Shown here in pieces: positions 15,334 through 24,341 of a DNA stretch of 48,569 bases. The translations under genes and the position numbers were made by a program. The stretch is from assembly GCA_035541895.1 (NCBI GenBank), contig DATKMK010000073.1, positions 1-48,569 of the forward strand. Reading direction: 5' to 3'. Source of the stretch: DATKMK01 sp035541895 (lineage in GTDB: Bacteria; Desulfobacterota; Binatia; HRBIN30; JACQVA1). The first letter of the stretch is position 1, and the number at the start of each line of letters is the position of its first letter. The notes below the pieces were generated by a model. That model had not been told where the DNA came from and made no database searches. It saw only the letters and a program-made list of their open reading frames with translations.

Positions 15334-16116
15334 TCAGCGCACAGCGCTGAGAATCACATTCGAATACGTGAAGCGCAGGCGGCCGTCTTCACGACGAGAG
15401 GTCAGCCCCATCGCGTCATCGGCGACGGCGTCTTCGAACATCCGGCGGATAGTCGGCTCGCTTCCGGGTTCGGGAAAGGAGCGAGCGAGCAGATCCTCGA
15501 CGTGGATGTCCATGCGCCAAAAAGTTTCGGACGGCGCAGCGAGGCCGGCAGCGTCGAAGAGCGAGCGCAGTTCGTCGCGCGTGAGTGCGCGGGCGTGGGA
15601 CGGATCGCGCAGGATCTCCATGCGATGGAAGGCGGCAGCCTTCGCCGGATCGGGCGAGGCCATTAGATCGGCGACAACCACACGCCCGCCGATTCGGCAG
15701 ACTCGCCGCATCTCGCTCAGCACGGCCGCGGGATCTTGAAAGTGATGAAAGGCGAACCGTGACACGACGATCGAGAACTCGCCGTCGCCGAACGGCAGCG
15801 GCAAGACGTCGCCGATTTGAAAGCGGACGTTCGTGCACCCCTTCTGCGCCGTGAGCGCTTCGGCGCGCTCAATCATCGCCGGCGTCAGGTCGATCCCGGT
15901 GACATGCCGCGCGACGCGCGCGAACGCGCAGGCGACGAGGCCAGGACCGCACGCAACGTCGAGTACGGTGTCGTCGGCTCGAGCGACGGCGGCTTCGACC
16001 AGAAGCTGGAGCGCTCGTTCGTCGCGGATGGGCGCGGCGGTCGAGAACGGCACGGCCTGGCGCGAGAACTGATCGAGGATCGTGTCGCGATGTGAAGGCA
16101 TGTCTCTGGTTGCCAT
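15334..16116 (-). CDS. Class I SAM-dependent methyltransferase (UbiE-like)
   Basis: A 260-residue methyltransferase of the Methyltransf_11/UbiE kind. Motif I is VLDVACGPGLVACAFA (residues about 50-65), followed by the acidic GID for the SAM ribose. DVLPLPFGDGEFSIVVSRFA and FHHFQDPAAVLSEMRRV are motifs II-III, and GGRVVVADL ends the core. The C-terminal part (RDELRSLFDAAGLAAPSETF) fits the same group. Two starts are possible, ATG 16116 or ATG 16101; neither has a strong ribosome site. Substrate is not evident. It converges on the PIN remnant and diverges from the P450 gene. Confidence 0.88.
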   Translation of the reverse strand: MATRDMPSHRDTILDQFSRQAVPFSTAAPIRDERALQLLVEAAVARADDTVLDVACGPGLVACAFARVARHVTGIDLTPAMIERAEALTAQKGCTNVRFQIGDVLPLPFGDGEFSIVVSRFAFHHFQDPAAVLSEMRRVCRIGGRVVVADLMASPDPAKAAAFHRMEILRDPSHARALTRDELRSLFDAAGLAAPSETFWRMDIHVEDLLARSFPEPGSEPTIRRMFEDAVADDAMGLTSRREDGRLRFTYSNVILSAVR

Positions 16117-16203
16117 GTTGGTATCCGCACCGCAATCGAACCGCTTCGTCTGGGTCGCACGACCTGCGCACCTGTGCGATCATTGGGGGCGAGGAGGAGC
16201 CGC

Positions 16204-17403
16204 ATGGCGCGTGCAACCATCGACTTCCAGGACTTCCTGACCGACCCGTTCGGTTCGCTTCACCGGGCACGCCAGACTGGTTGGCTTGCCGAGATGGGTC
16301 CGGGCACCGGGGTGCTGACCCACGAAGACGTGCGCGAGCTGCTCGCCGATCCGCGCCTGCGGGCCAACATCACGGACTTCCTGCACACCTTCGGCGTCAC
16401 CTCGGGGCCGTTCTACGAATGGATGGCGTTGTCGCCGCTTAATCGCGACGGTGCCGATCATCAGCGCTGGCGCGCCGTGCTCTCGCGCACTTTCACCCCG
16501 CGTCGCGTCGAGCAGATTCGGCCGTTTCTACGCACCGCCGCGCACGAACTGATCGACGCGTTTGCGGCGCGCGGCGCCTGCGAGTTCGTCGCGGAATTCG
16601 CCGACGCATACCCCTCGCTCGGATTGTGCGAGTTGATCGGCGTGCCGCTCGAAGATCGCGACCGATTCCGCGGTTGGGCCAACGCCATCGGTCTCGGATT
16701 CAGTCCGGTGGAGATCCTCTCCCGCATCGGCGAAATCGACGCCGCGCTCGTCGAGTTGCTGGCGTATACGAAGGGCCTCGCGGCGCAGCGGCGCACCGAT
16801 CCGCGCGACGATCTCATCACCCGCATCGCTCAAGCCGGACGCGAGGACGGCTGGACCGACGACATGATCCACGGCGCGATCGCCGGCCTGGTGTTCGCCG
16901 GCCACGAAACCACCAAGAACCAATTGGGTTGGATGGTGTCGGTGCTGAGCGAGCGGCCCGCGGTGTGGGACGCGGTGGCTGCCGGCGATCTCACAGTGGT
17001 CGAGGTGGTCGAAGAGGTGTTGCGTCATCGGTCGGCGGTGACGGGCGTGGGCCGCGCCGTCACCGTCCCGATCGATCGCCGCGGCGAACGTTTGGAGCCG
17101 GGCACACAAGTCTTGCTCTCCCTATGGAGCGCCAACAGCGACGAGCGCACCTACGCGCGGCCCGACGACATCGACCCGGCGCGCCACGCCGAAACACCGC
17201 ATCTCGCATTCGGGCACGGCGCACATCATTGCCTCGGCGCCGCGCTCGCGCGAGCCGAATTGCAAGCGGCGCTCGCGGCGCTCACGGCGCGCATCGGCTG
17301 CCCGACGGTTGGTGCCGACGCCGCTTGGAAACCGAGCGTCGGCATCACCGGCCCGCTGCGCTTGCCGATCACCTTCACGCCGCGGCGGCCAGCGGCGGCC
17401 TGA
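16204..17403 (+). CDS. Cytochrome P450
   Basis: This 399-residue soluble bacterial P450 carries all the key motifs: the I-helix oxygen-activation segment FAGHETTKNQ (residues 231-240), the ExxR pair E271/R274 in EEVLRHR, and the heme loop AFGHGAHHCLGAALAR with the thiolate ligand C343. Length and lack of a membrane anchor fit a class I P450 fed by separate ferredoxin and reductase, which are not in this window. The start at ATG 16204 follows a strong GAGGAGGAG ribosome site. The substrate is unknown; neighbours for acyl-CoA metabolism make a lipid or terpenoid acid plausible. A palindromic site and a lipase-like gene follow. Confidence 0.93.
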   Translation: MARATIDFQDFLTDPFGSLHRARQTGWLAEMGPGTGVLTHEDVRELLADPRLRANITDFLHTFGVTSGPFYEWMALSPLNRDGADHQRWRAVLSRTFTPRRVEQIRPFLRTAAHELIDAFAARGACEFVAEFADAYPSLGLCELIGVPLEDRDRFRGWANAIGLGFSPVEILSRIGEIDAALVELLAYTKGLAAQRRTDPRDDLITRIAQAGREDGWTDDMIHGAIAGLVFAGHETTKNQLGWMVSVLSERPAVWDAVAAGDLTVVEVVEEVLRHRSAVTGVGRAVTVPIDRRGERLEPGTQVLLSLWSANSDERTYARPDDIDPARHAETPHLAFGHGAHHCLGAALARAELQAALAALTARIGCPTVGADAAWKPSVGITGPLRLPITFTPRRPAAA

Positions 17404-17421
17404 ATCTTTTCACTGGACTTT

Positions 17422-17438
17422 GTATCACGACGTGATAC
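17422..17438. promoter_or_regulatory. Perfect 17-bp palindrome between P450 and hydrolase genes
   Basis: GTATCACG (17422-17429), a central A, and CGTGATAC (17431-17438) form a perfect inverted repeat 9 bases before the hydrolase ATG. Size and symmetry fit a dimeric repressor site, which would then control the hydrolase gene directly. A TetR protein is the usual kind of reader, but none is adjacent. Confidence 0.5.
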
Positions 17439-17447
17439 GTCAGCCGC

Positions 17448-18737
17448 ATGCGGGCTGAGACGAAGTCCTTCGCAAATCGTCCAACGCCACTCCACGGTGC
17501 GGCTGAAGCTGCTACCGCGGCGCTTCGCGGCAGTCTCGCCACCATCGAAGACATGCACATGGCGGTTGCGCGCAAATCGTTCGCGCCGCTGCGGCTCGCG
17601 CCCGGAGTTGCTCACGTGTCCGAAGCAGTCCGCGTCCTTCATGATGGAATCACCGGCCTGGTTTATGGCGGGCTGCGAGCGGCGATCGCCGCGACTGGCG
17701 CGGCGGCCCGACTTGGCGCGCGGCTCGCGCCGGGCCACGACGAGGAGCCGCAGCCGGCGTCAATCGCCGGTTGGGCGGTGAGTGCGCTCAACGGATTCGC
17801 TGGCGACCGGCTCGAACGCGACAACAATTCCTTGGCGATTGAGATGGGGATCCGTCACCGCGGGCGCGCCGTCGCGCCCAATCGCGATGGGCTGGCCGCC
17901 GCCTTCCCGCACGCGACGCCGCGTCTCGCCGTGTTCGTGCACGGGCTCGCATGCAACGAGAGCTTCTGGCAACTCGGTGCTGAACGTCACTACGAAGACC
18001 CGAGCATCACGTACGGCGCTCGTCTCCAGAACGACTTCGGCTACACCCCCGTGTATCTACGCTACAACACCGGCCTGCATATCTCGCAGAACGGGCGGGA
18101 ACTCGCGCACCTGCTCGATCGGATGGTGGGTGAGTGGCCGGTTGCGGTCGACGACCTGATCCTCATCGGCCACAGCATGGGCGGGCTCGTCTGCCGCAGT
18201 GCCGGCTACTACGGTCAACAGGCCGAGCACCGGTGGACGCGATCGGTGCGTCACATCGTCTTTCTCGGCTCGCCGCACCTTGGCGCGCCGCTGGAGAAGG
18301 CTGCCAACATCGTCGGGTGGTTGCTCGGGCACAGCGACATCACGCAACCGTTCGCGGCGGTGTGGAATGGCCGTAGCGTCGGAATCAAGGATCTGCGCTT
18401 CGGGGCTCTCGTTGACGAAGAATGGGAGAACGCGAACCTCGATGCGCTGCTCGAGAATCGCACCGGCGACGTGCCGTTCCTCGCAGGCGCCCGGCACTAT
18501 TTCGTGGCGGCGACGGTCACCCGCGACCGTTTCCATCCCTTCGGTCTGGCGCTCGGCGATCTGCTGGTGAGAGAGCCCAGCGCCGCCGCGCGCGGGCGCA
18601 TTCACTGGACGCAGTTCCGTCTCGATCATGGCCGGCACTTCGGCGCGATGAACCACTTCGATCTTCTCAATCATCCGGACGTGTACGAACAGTTGCGCCG
18701 ATGGCTTGATCCCGGCGATCGTCAACGATTCTCGTAG
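17448..18737 (+). CDS. Alpha/beta-hydrolase, lipase/PGAP1-like
   Basis: This 429-residue protein has a long helical N-terminal region (residues 1-150, rich in Ala, no clear signal peptide). The hydrolase core begins at LAVFVHGLACNESFWQLGA, the oxyanion-hole HG motif. The nucleophile elbow is LILIGHSMGGLVCRSAG (GHSMGG). HIVFLGSPHLGAPLEKAANI is typical of PGAP1-like and triacylglycerol lipases. A late histidine (LDHGRHFGAMNHFDLLNHP) probably completes the triad. Many relatives are annotated as permeases or lipases of unknown substrate. A palindromic site lies directly before the start. No clear ribosome site is visible. Confidence 0.85.
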   Translation: MRAETKSFANRPTPLHGAAEAATAALRGSLATIEDMHMAVARKSFAPLRLAPGVAHVSEAVRVLHDGITGLVYGGLRAAIAATGAAARLGARLAPGHDEEPQPASIAGWAVSALNGFAGDRLERDNNSLAIEMGIRHRGRAVAPNRDGLAAAFPHATPRLAVFVHGLACNESFWQLGAERHYEDPSITYGARLQNDFGYTPVYLRYNTGLHISQNGRELAHLLDRMVGEWPVAVDDLILIGHSMGGLVCRSAGYYGQQAEHRWTRSVRHIVFLGSPHLGAPLEKAANIVGWLLGHSDITQPFAAVWNGRSVGIKDLRFGALVDEEWENANLDALLENRTGDVPFLAGARHYFVAATVTRDRFHPFGLALGDLLVREPSAAARGRIHWTQFRLDHGRHFGAMNHFDLLNHPDVYEQLRRWLDPGDRQRFS

Positions 18738-18760
18738 CGAATGCTCGCCGGTCCATCGGC

Positions 18761-19573
18761 CTACGTTGTCCTTCCGCGCATCAGCCGGACCAGGGCCTCT
18801 TGCGATACCGTCGCGATGTGTCGGCCCGACTGATCGAAGATCGAGCCGATCGCCACGCCGCGGGTGCCCATCAGGCCGCGGCAGGTGAAATCGTGGAGGT
18901 GCCACTGGTGGGCGCGCGTGGGGTGATGGAACCAGATGGCGTGATCGAGACTCGCACTCCAGAAGCGCCGCTCCGCGCCGCGTGGGGATCGACTCGGATG
19001 ACGCGCCACGACCGCATCGGTCGGCAGATCGTCGGAGAGGTACGCTAGCGCGCACGCGTTCACGAGCGGGTCGTCGCCGATTTCTTCGGTGATGCGCAGC
19101 CAGGCACCGACGCGGCCGGGTGCGATATCTTCACGAAGAAACCGCCGATCGATGATCCCACTCCACGCGGTGTTCGCCAGCGTATCCGGCCCGGTCACGC
19201 GCGGCATGGTCTCGGTCTGCACTTCGAGACCGTCTTCGACTACTTGGAACGACGACGAGAGGTTGAGGATCGCGCCGACCGATTGGCGCGCGACCACTCG
19301 CCGCGTGAGGAAACTGCGGCCATTGCGGATACGGTCGACTTCGAGACGGATCGGCTCCGACGCATCGCCCATGCGAATGAAGTAGGCGTGCAACGAGTGG
19401 ACCCGAAACGTCGGATCGATCGTCAGTGACGCGGCGCGCAGCGCTTGCGCGACGATTTGCCCGCCGTAGAGTCCGCCCCACGGATACTGCGGGCCCGACG
19501 CGATGAAGGTGTCGGGCCCGTGCGGCTCCAAGGTCATCATGCTCTTGAAGCTCTCGGCTCGTGTGGGTCCCAT
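18761..19573 (-). CDS. Acyl-CoA thioesterase II (TesB-like)
   Basis: A 270-residue double-hotdog thioesterase. The N-terminal hotdog has FIASGPQYPWGGLYGGQIVA and VHSLHAYFIRMGDASEPI; the C-terminal one has FWSASLDHAIWFHHP and the active-site end IATVSQEALVR, with D, T/S and Q in the TesB order. It hydrolyses acyl-CoA to free acid and CoA in the cytosol. I chose ATG 19573 because the upstream 15 codons are highly basic and outside the family. It is divergent from an acyl-CoA dehydrogenase gene with a 76-base gap, suggesting joint control. Confidence 0.9.
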   Translation of the reverse strand: MGPTRAESFKSMMTLEPHGPDTFIASGPQYPWGGLYGGQIVAQALRAASLTIDPTFRVHSLHAYFIRMGDASEPIRLEVDRIRNGRSFLTRRVVARQSVGAILNLSSSFQVVEDGLEVQTETMPRVTGPDTLANTAWSGIIDRRFLREDIAPGRVGAWLRITEEIGDDPLVNACALAYLSDDLPTDAVVARHPSRSPRGAERRFWSASLDHAIWFHHPTRAHQWHLHDFTCRGLMGTRGVAIGSIFDQSGRHIATVSQEALVRLMRGRTT

Positions 19574-19649
19574 GTTGCGCGATCCTATCAAGCGTTTGCG
19601 TCGCAACAAGATGGCCAATCGAGGGCCGACGTGCTACGCGGGAGCCACT

Positions 19650-20795
19650 ATGTTCGATCCAACTCTCACGGAAGAACAAGAGCAGCTCGTGCAAACGGCA
19701 CGGCGCTTCGCGGCCGAGCGGCTCATCCCGAACGCGACCGAATGGGATCGCAAGGAGCATTTCCCGACCGAGGTGTTCAAGGAAGCCTGGCAGCTCGGGT
19801 TGATGAATGTCGAGCTGCCGGAAGCCTACGGCGGCGTCGGTCTCCATACCGCGGACGGGTGTCTGGTTTCGGAGGAGCTCGCCTACGGCTGCGCGGCGAT
19901 CGCGACCAGCATCATGTGCAATCATCTCGGCTCGCTGCCGCTGTTCATCGCCGGCACCGATGCGCAGAAGGAGCAGTGGCTCAATCGCCTTGGCAAGGAG
20001 TGCTGCTTCGTCAGCTACGCCTGCAGCGAACCCGACGCCGGATCCGACGTTGCCGGCATGAAGACCAAGATCACCCGCGACGGTGACGGCTGGCGGCTGA
20101 CTGGACAGAAGCGGTGGATCACCAACGCCGGCCACGCGAGCTTCTTCACCGGCTTCGCAACCATGGACCCGGCGCAACGCCATCGCGGCATCACCGCGTT
20201 CGTGCTCGCCGCCGATCAGCCAGGCCTGTCGATCGGTCGCAAGGAAGACAAGCTCGGCCAACGCGCGAGCGACACGCGCGACGTCATCTTCGACGACGTG
20301 CGTCTGACCAACGATCAGATCCTCGGGCAGCCCGGCCAGGGCTTCGGCATTGCGATGGAGACCTTCGACCGCTCACGCCCGATGATCGCCGCGCTCGCCG
20401 CCGGTATCATCCGGCGCTGCGCCGACGAGTCGAAGAACTACGCGCTCGAGCGCAAGACCTTCGGGCAACCGATTGCCGAGCATCAGGCGGTGCAGTTCAT
20501 GATCGCCGAAATGGTGATGGCCTACGAGACCGTGCGGTTATTGTGGCTGAAGGCGGCGTGGGAAGTCGACCACGGCGTCAAGCGCACCAGCACCTCGGCG
20601 ATCGCCAAGGCATGGGGCGCCGATCTGGCGATGAAGTCGGCGACCGACGCGGTGCAGGTGTTCGGCGGGTACGGCTACACCAAGGAATACCCGGTCGAGA
20701 AGCTGATGCGCGACGCCAAGCTGCTGCAGATTTACGAGGGCACCTCGCAAGTCCAGCGCATGGTCATCGCGCGCAACTTTTTGTTCCGTTCCTGA
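19650..20795 (+). CDS. Acyl-CoA dehydrogenase (canonical, short/medium-chain type)
   Basis: This 381-residue enzyme is a standard homotetramer-type acyl-CoA dehydrogenase: ELPEAYGGVGLHTADGC in the N-terminal domain, SYACSEPDAGSDVAGMKTK and KRWITNAGHASF for FAD and substrate binding, then RKTFGQPIAEHQAVQFMIAE, and VFGGYGYTKEYPVEKLMRD. The catalytic base is present as the E of IYEGTSQVQRMVIAR. It oxidises acyl-CoA to trans-2-enoyl-CoA, passing electrons to ETF. The start at ATG 19650 follows GGGAG. Unlike the pair at 8996-11223 it keeps the classic glutamate. It is divergent from the TesB gene. Confidence 0.94.
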   Translation: MFDPTLTEEQEQLVQTARRFAAERLIPNATEWDRKEHFPTEVFKEAWQLGLMNVELPEAYGGVGLHTADGCLVSEELAYGCAAIATSIMCNHLGSLPLFIAGTDAQKEQWLNRLGKECCFVSYACSEPDAGSDVAGMKTKITRDGDGWRLTGQKRWITNAGHASFFTGFATMDPAQRHRGITAFVLAADQPGLSIGRKEDKLGQRASDTRDVIFDDVRLTNDQILGQPGQGFGIAMETFDRSRPMIAALAAGIIRRCADESKNYALERKTFGQPIAEHQAVQFMIAEMVMAYETVRLLWLKAAWEVDHGVKRTSTSAIAKAWGADLAMKSATDAVQVFGGYGYTKEYPVEKLMRDAKLLQIYEGTSQVQRMVIARNFLFRS

Positions 20796-20828
20796 CCAAC
20801 CGCATGCCGGTTCGTACGCCGGGTGGAG

Positions 20829-22424
20829 ATGGGATCAGACGTCGGTGGTTCGATAGACAACGCAACTCCGCGGATGGTGCAGCGCGAAGTCCGCGATTTC
20901 CTGCGCGCGCACGAGCAGCGGCGGCGCCAACTGCCGCGCTCGCTGTTGGTGGGATGGGTCGCCGGGCTCTGCGCGGTGGCCTTTCGCACCGCGCTGTCGT
21001 TCGCGGATGGGCTACGCGATTGGCTGATCGTGTTCGTGCACGCACATCCGCTCGCGACGTTTCCGTTGCCGCTCGCGCTCGGTGCCGCGGGCGGGGCGAC
21101 GGCCGTGTATTTGGTGGCGCGCATTGCTCCGGAGGCCACCGGCAGCGGCATCCCGCACGTCAAGGCGGTGCTGCACGGCCTCAAACAATTGGTGTGGCCG
21201 CGCGTGCTCGCGGTGAAGTTCGTGGGCGGCGTGGTGGGGATCGGCGCGGGCCTGGCGCTCGGGCGAGAGGGCCCGACGATTCAGATGGGGGCCGCCGTCG
21301 GCCAAATGGTCGGCGGCTGGTTTCCGTGCACGGCACGGGAGCGGCGGACACTGATCGCCGCCGGTGCGGGGGCCGGGCTCGCCGCGGCGTTCAATGCGCC
21401 GTTGTCGGGGCTCGTGTTCGTCCTCGAAGAGGTGCAGCGGGATTTTTCGCCCGGAGTCTTCGCCGCGACGCTGATCGCGTCGGGGGTCGCCGACTTCACC
21501 ACCCGACTTCTGCTCGGCCAAGTGCCGGTGTTCTCGGTGCGCACCGAGTTCATCCCGCCGTTGAGTCTCGTGCCGTTCGCCTTGTTGCTGGGGGCAGTTG
21601 CGGGACTCCTCGGGGTCGCGTTCAATCGCGGCCTTCTGGCGAGTCTCGATGTGTTCGATCGACTACGCGGGCGGCCGCAATGGGTCGGCGGCGCGTTGGT
21701 GGGCGTCGGCATCGGTGCCGTCGCGATGGTCGCTCCGAGCGCGGTCGGCGGCGGCCACCACCTCGTCGAACGCATGCTCGCGGGGCAGATCTCGCTGGTC
21801 GCACTCGCGGGTTTTTTTGTCGTCCGATTCGTACTCACCATGCTCAGCTACGGATGTGGGGCGCCGGGCGGAATCTTCGCGCCGCTGCTGGTGCTGGGAT
21901 CGGGGATGGGCTTGGCGATCGGCGAGATCGTCACTCGGGTCTTTCCCGCCGCCGTCGGTGACGTGCAGGTGTTCGCGGTGATCGGGATGGCGGCGTATTT
22001 CACCGCCATCGTGCGCGCCCCGTTGACCGGAATCGTGCTCATGGTCGAGATGACGGGAAACTACGCGCTGGTGCTCCCGCTGGTGGTGGCCTGCCTCGCC
22101 GCGTACGGCGTTGCCGATTACCTGCGCGACCGCCCGATCTACGAGGCGTTGCTCGAGCGCGATCTCCTGCGTGCACAGTCAAGCCCGGAGATCGGTGGGA
22201 CGCTGCTGCTCGATTTCACCATTGCTGCCGGTGCGCCGTTCGACGGCAAGCGCGTGCGCGAACTCGGCCTGCCCGCGGGCGCCATCATCATCATGCGTCG
22301 GCGGGGGTTCCACGAAGAGGTCCCGACCGCCGATTCAGAATTGTCCGCCGGCGATCAGATCACCGTCCTGGTTTCCCCCGAGGCGGCTGCTGCACTCCCG
22401 GTGTTGCAACAAGGGGTGGGGTAG
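20829..22424 (+). CDS. ClC-family chloride channel or Cl-/H+ exchanger with TrkA-C domain
   Basis: A 531-residue membrane protein with the three ClC selectivity segments: GSGIPHVKAVL, LGREGPTIQMGAAVG with the gating Glu, and GCGAPGGIFAPLLVLGSG. The inner proton glutamate is also kept (SGLVFVLEEVQRDF), which in known ClCs goes with Cl-/H+ exchange rather than channel activity. The last 75 residues form a TrkA-C (RCK-C) domain (GKRVRELGLPAGAIIIMRR), a ligand-binding regulatory module. I chose ATG 20829; a GTG at 20823 is an alternative. It follows the acyl-CoA dehydrogenase by 33 bases. Confidence 0.93.
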   Translation: MGSDVGGSIDNATPRMVQREVRDFLRAHEQRRRQLPRSLLVGWVAGLCAVAFRTALSFADGLRDWLIVFVHAHPLATFPLPLALGAAGGATAVYLVARIAPEATGSGIPHVKAVLHGLKQLVWPRVLAVKFVGGVVGIGAGLALGREGPTIQMGAAVGQMVGGWFPCTARERRTLIAAGAGAGLAAAFNAPLSGLVFVLEEVQRDFSPGVFAATLIASGVADFTTRLLLGQVPVFSVRTEFIPPLSLVPFALLLGAVAGLLGVAFNRGLLASLDVFDRLRGRPQWVGGALVGVGIGAVAMVAPSAVGGGHHLVERMLAGQISLVALAGFFVVRFVLTMLSYGCGAPGGIFAPLLVLGSGMGLAIGEIVTRVFPAAVGDVQVFAVIGMAAYFTAIVRAPLTGIVLMVEMTGNYALVLPLVVACLAAYGVADYLRDRPIYEALLERDLLRAQSSPEIGGTLLLDFTIAAGAPFDGKRVRELGLPAGAIIIMRRRGFHEEVPTADSELSAGDQITVLVSPEAAAALPVLQQGVG

Positions 22425-22445
22425 ATTGCTGTAGGTGAGCCGATG

Positions 22446-22934
22446 CTATTGACTCGGCGCGCCCGCGGCATGACCGAGTGCGGTGCGCAACGTGTCGGCC
22501 GAATCGACAAACTCGATGTGCTCGATCGTCAACGCGTTGAGCCGCAACACCGTCACGCGACCTTTCTCAGACGGCAGGTCGGCCGTCATCCTTCCTTCGC
22601 GATCGAGCAGCATGCGGTAGGGCCGCTTGCGCATGGCGGGCAGCGCGAACAGCTTGGTGATCAGACTGGGCATGCGCGAAATGTCCGACACCACGACGGC
22701 GCCAGCCGACGCCAGCACCGTCTGCGCGTCATCGGCGAGCGCATCGCGCAGGATGTTCGCGCCGCCCATGTCGCGACTGAACAGCACGCAGCGCGTCTCG
22801 CTGTCGATCGATCCGGCCGCATCATGCTGATCGGATAGCGCGAGGGCCGGCAGGCGCAGACCCTCGCGGAGGGGTTCGGCAGCAGCGGTGGCCACGATGA
22901 GGAGCACCGCGATACCGAGCGCACGGGTTCGCAT
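22446..22934 (-). CDS. Exported protein, possibly thioredoxin-fold-like
   Basis: A 162-residue protein with a signal peptide (MRTRALGIAVLLIVATAAAE). The mature part resembles thioredoxin-like or AhpC-like folds: LRLPALALSDQHDAAGSID, then RCVLFSRDMGGANILRDAL, VVSDISRMPSLITKLFALP, and YRMLLDREGRMTADLPSEKG. There is no CXXC pair; the single cysteine (ETRCVLF) lies in the strand before the expected active site. I therefore expect a non-redox relative. ATG 22934 is chosen because it opens the signal peptide. It converges on the ClC gene. Family resemblance is moderate and function is not known. Confidence 0.65.
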   Translation of the reverse strand: MRTRALGIAVLLIVATAAAEPLREGLRLPALALSDQHDAAGSIDSETRCVLFSRDMGGANILRDALADDAQTVLASAGAVVVSDISRMPSLITKLFALPAMRKRPYRMLLDREGRMTADLPSEKGRVTVLRLNALTIEHIEFVDSADTLRTALGHAAGAPSQ

Positions 22935-22981
22935 TGGCGCGATGCTATCAGGCGTGCCGGCTGCGGCAAGGACGCACGCGG

Positions 22982-23683
22982 CTAGACCCAGTGTGCGAAC
23001 ATTGGATCGCTGCCGGCGGCGATGATGCTCTGCATGCGCGCCAAGGTGTCGCGCTTGAGTTGCGCTTTCACCCGCGCGTAGGCGCGGGCGGCGGCGCGGG
23101 TGCGGGCGAGATCGACCGCGCGGCCGAGCAGCGCGTCGGGCGCCACGATCTCGTCGATCAATCCGTGCGCGTGCGCGCTGCGTGGCGTGATGATTTCGCC
23201 CGTCAAGACGAGATGGCGCCGGTAGCTGGGTTCGATCTCCGCCTGTACGACCTCTATCGGGCAAGCGGGATACGGGATACCGGCGGTCACTTCGGTCAGA
23301 CCGAGTTTCGCGTCGGTGTCGCCGGCCAATCGCGCATCGCATGCCAGCATGACGACAAACGCGCCACCGATGGCGTGCCCGTTGACTGCCGCGACGGTCG
23401 CGGTGGGCAGGCCGTAGAGCGCAGTGATCGCGCCGTTGATATGTCCGATCATTTGCGCACGTTGCGCGACCGTGTAGGTCGGAATCGCCTTGAAATCGAC
23501 GCCGCCGGAGAAGATCCGCCCGTCGCCGGTGATGACGACGCCGGCGGGCGGGACGTTCGCCGTCAGCTCATCGAGGCGTGCGTGAAATTCCCGCGCAAGT
23601 TCCAGATCGAACGCATTCGCCGGGGGGCGGGCGAACGTCACGATCACCGTGTCAGCTTGTCGTTCGAGACGGATGAACGCCAT
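22982..23683 (-). CDS. Enoyl-CoA hydratase/isomerase (crotonase) family protein
   Basis: A 233-residue crotonase with the oxyanion-hole parts GRIFSGGVDFKAI (residues 55-67) and AAVNGHAIGGAFVVMLACDA (98-116). One acidic residue, E131 in LGLTEVTAG, sits at the first catalytic position, but the second (normally in GAGGTQR) is replaced by GIPYPAC, so it may be an isomerase or another crotonase activity. It is the last gene of an overlapping operon: its ATG lies 32 bases inside the TetR coding region, suggesting translational coupling. Length is slightly short for the family. Confidence 0.87.
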   Translation of the reverse strand: MAFIRLERQADTVIVTFARPPANAFDLELAREFHARLDELTANVPPAGVVITGDGRIFSGGVDFKAIPTYTVAQRAQMIGHINGAITALYGLPTATVAAVNGHAIGGAFVVMLACDARLAGDTDAKLGLTEVTAGIPYPACPIEVVQAEIEPSYRRHLVLTGEIITPRSAHAHGLIDEIVAPDALLGRAVDLARTRAAARAYARVKAQLKRDTLARMQSIIAAGSDPMFAHWV

Positions 23684-24341
23684 GGGCGCTGTCCTGGGTG
23701 GGGTTTTTCGTCCCGCCCCGCGGGCGTGCCTCGCGCAACGGCTGAGCCAATAGCCGCTGCAGGCACGTGTCGAGAACCGTGCGATACGGTACGACCGCGG
23801 CGTGCGGGTCCCAGTCGAGTTGCAGGACGAAGCCGTGAAACGCGGCGATCATGAAGCGTGCGGTAGCATCCGGATCCAGTTCCCGCGGGATCTCGTGACG
23901 CCGCTGCCCACGCGCGATAAGCGCCTGCAGCAACGCGCGGGGGCGATCGATGCCGCGGCGCACCAGCCGGTGAATGCGCGGATCGCGTTGCGCCTCGGCC
24001 CACAACTGGATGCTCACGCGTCGGCGCCGGCGTTCGCGCGCATCATCGAGGTGGCCGAAGAAGGCGTCGCGAACGTGTGCCAAGGCGTCCCCGACGCTCG
24101 TGGCCCGCTGGGCCTCGCGGATCGCCGCGCGCTCGTGCATGTGGCGGTCGTTGGCGATCGCAGCGATGATCTGATCTTTACTGGTGAAGTAGTTGTAAAT
24201 CGCGCCCGCGCTCAACTTCGACTCGGCGATGATCTCCTGCATGGTGGTGCGATGAAAACCCTCGCGCGCGAAACACGCAACCGCTGCATCGAGAATCTGG
24301 CGCCGGCGGGCGTCGCGGTGGGCTTGACTGACTTTAGGCAT
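23652..24341 (-). CDS. TetR-family transcriptional regulator
   Basis: A 229-residue repressor with the N-terminal TetR helix-turn-helix (RRRQILDAAVACFAREGFHR, TTMQEIIAESKLSAGAIYNY, FTSKDQII). The ligand-binding domain carries ERRRRRVSIQLWAEAQRDPR, common in regulators of acyl-CoA genes. The start overlaps the upstream methyltransferase by 8 bases and the end overlaps the crotonase by 32. It probably controls its own operon through the AACGA-N4-TCGTT site at 25232-25245; an acyl-CoA ligand is likely given the neighbours but unproven. Confidence 0.9.
   Translation of the reverse strand: MPKVSQAHRDARRRQILDAAVACFAREGFHRTTMQEIIAESKLSAGAIYNYFTSKDQIIAAIANDRHMHERAAIREAQRATSVGDALAHVRDAFFGHLDDARERRRRRVSIQLWAEAQRDPRIHRLVRRGIDRPRALLQALIARGQRRHEIPRELDPDATARFMIAAFHGFVLQLDWDPHAAVVPYRTVLDTCLQRLLAQPLREARPRGGTKNPTQDSAHGVHPSRTTS

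Noticed and set aside
19596..19606. Palindrome TTGCGTCGCAA between the TesB and acyl-CoA dehydrogenase genes
   Set aside because: Only 5-bp arms; too short to separate from chance in GC-rich DNA, although its divergent-gap position is suggestive.
20114..21961. 615-codon forward frame across the acyl-CoA dehydrogenase and ClC genes
   Set aside because: It is an Arg-rich out-of-frame reading of two well-supported genes, typical of high-GC DNA.
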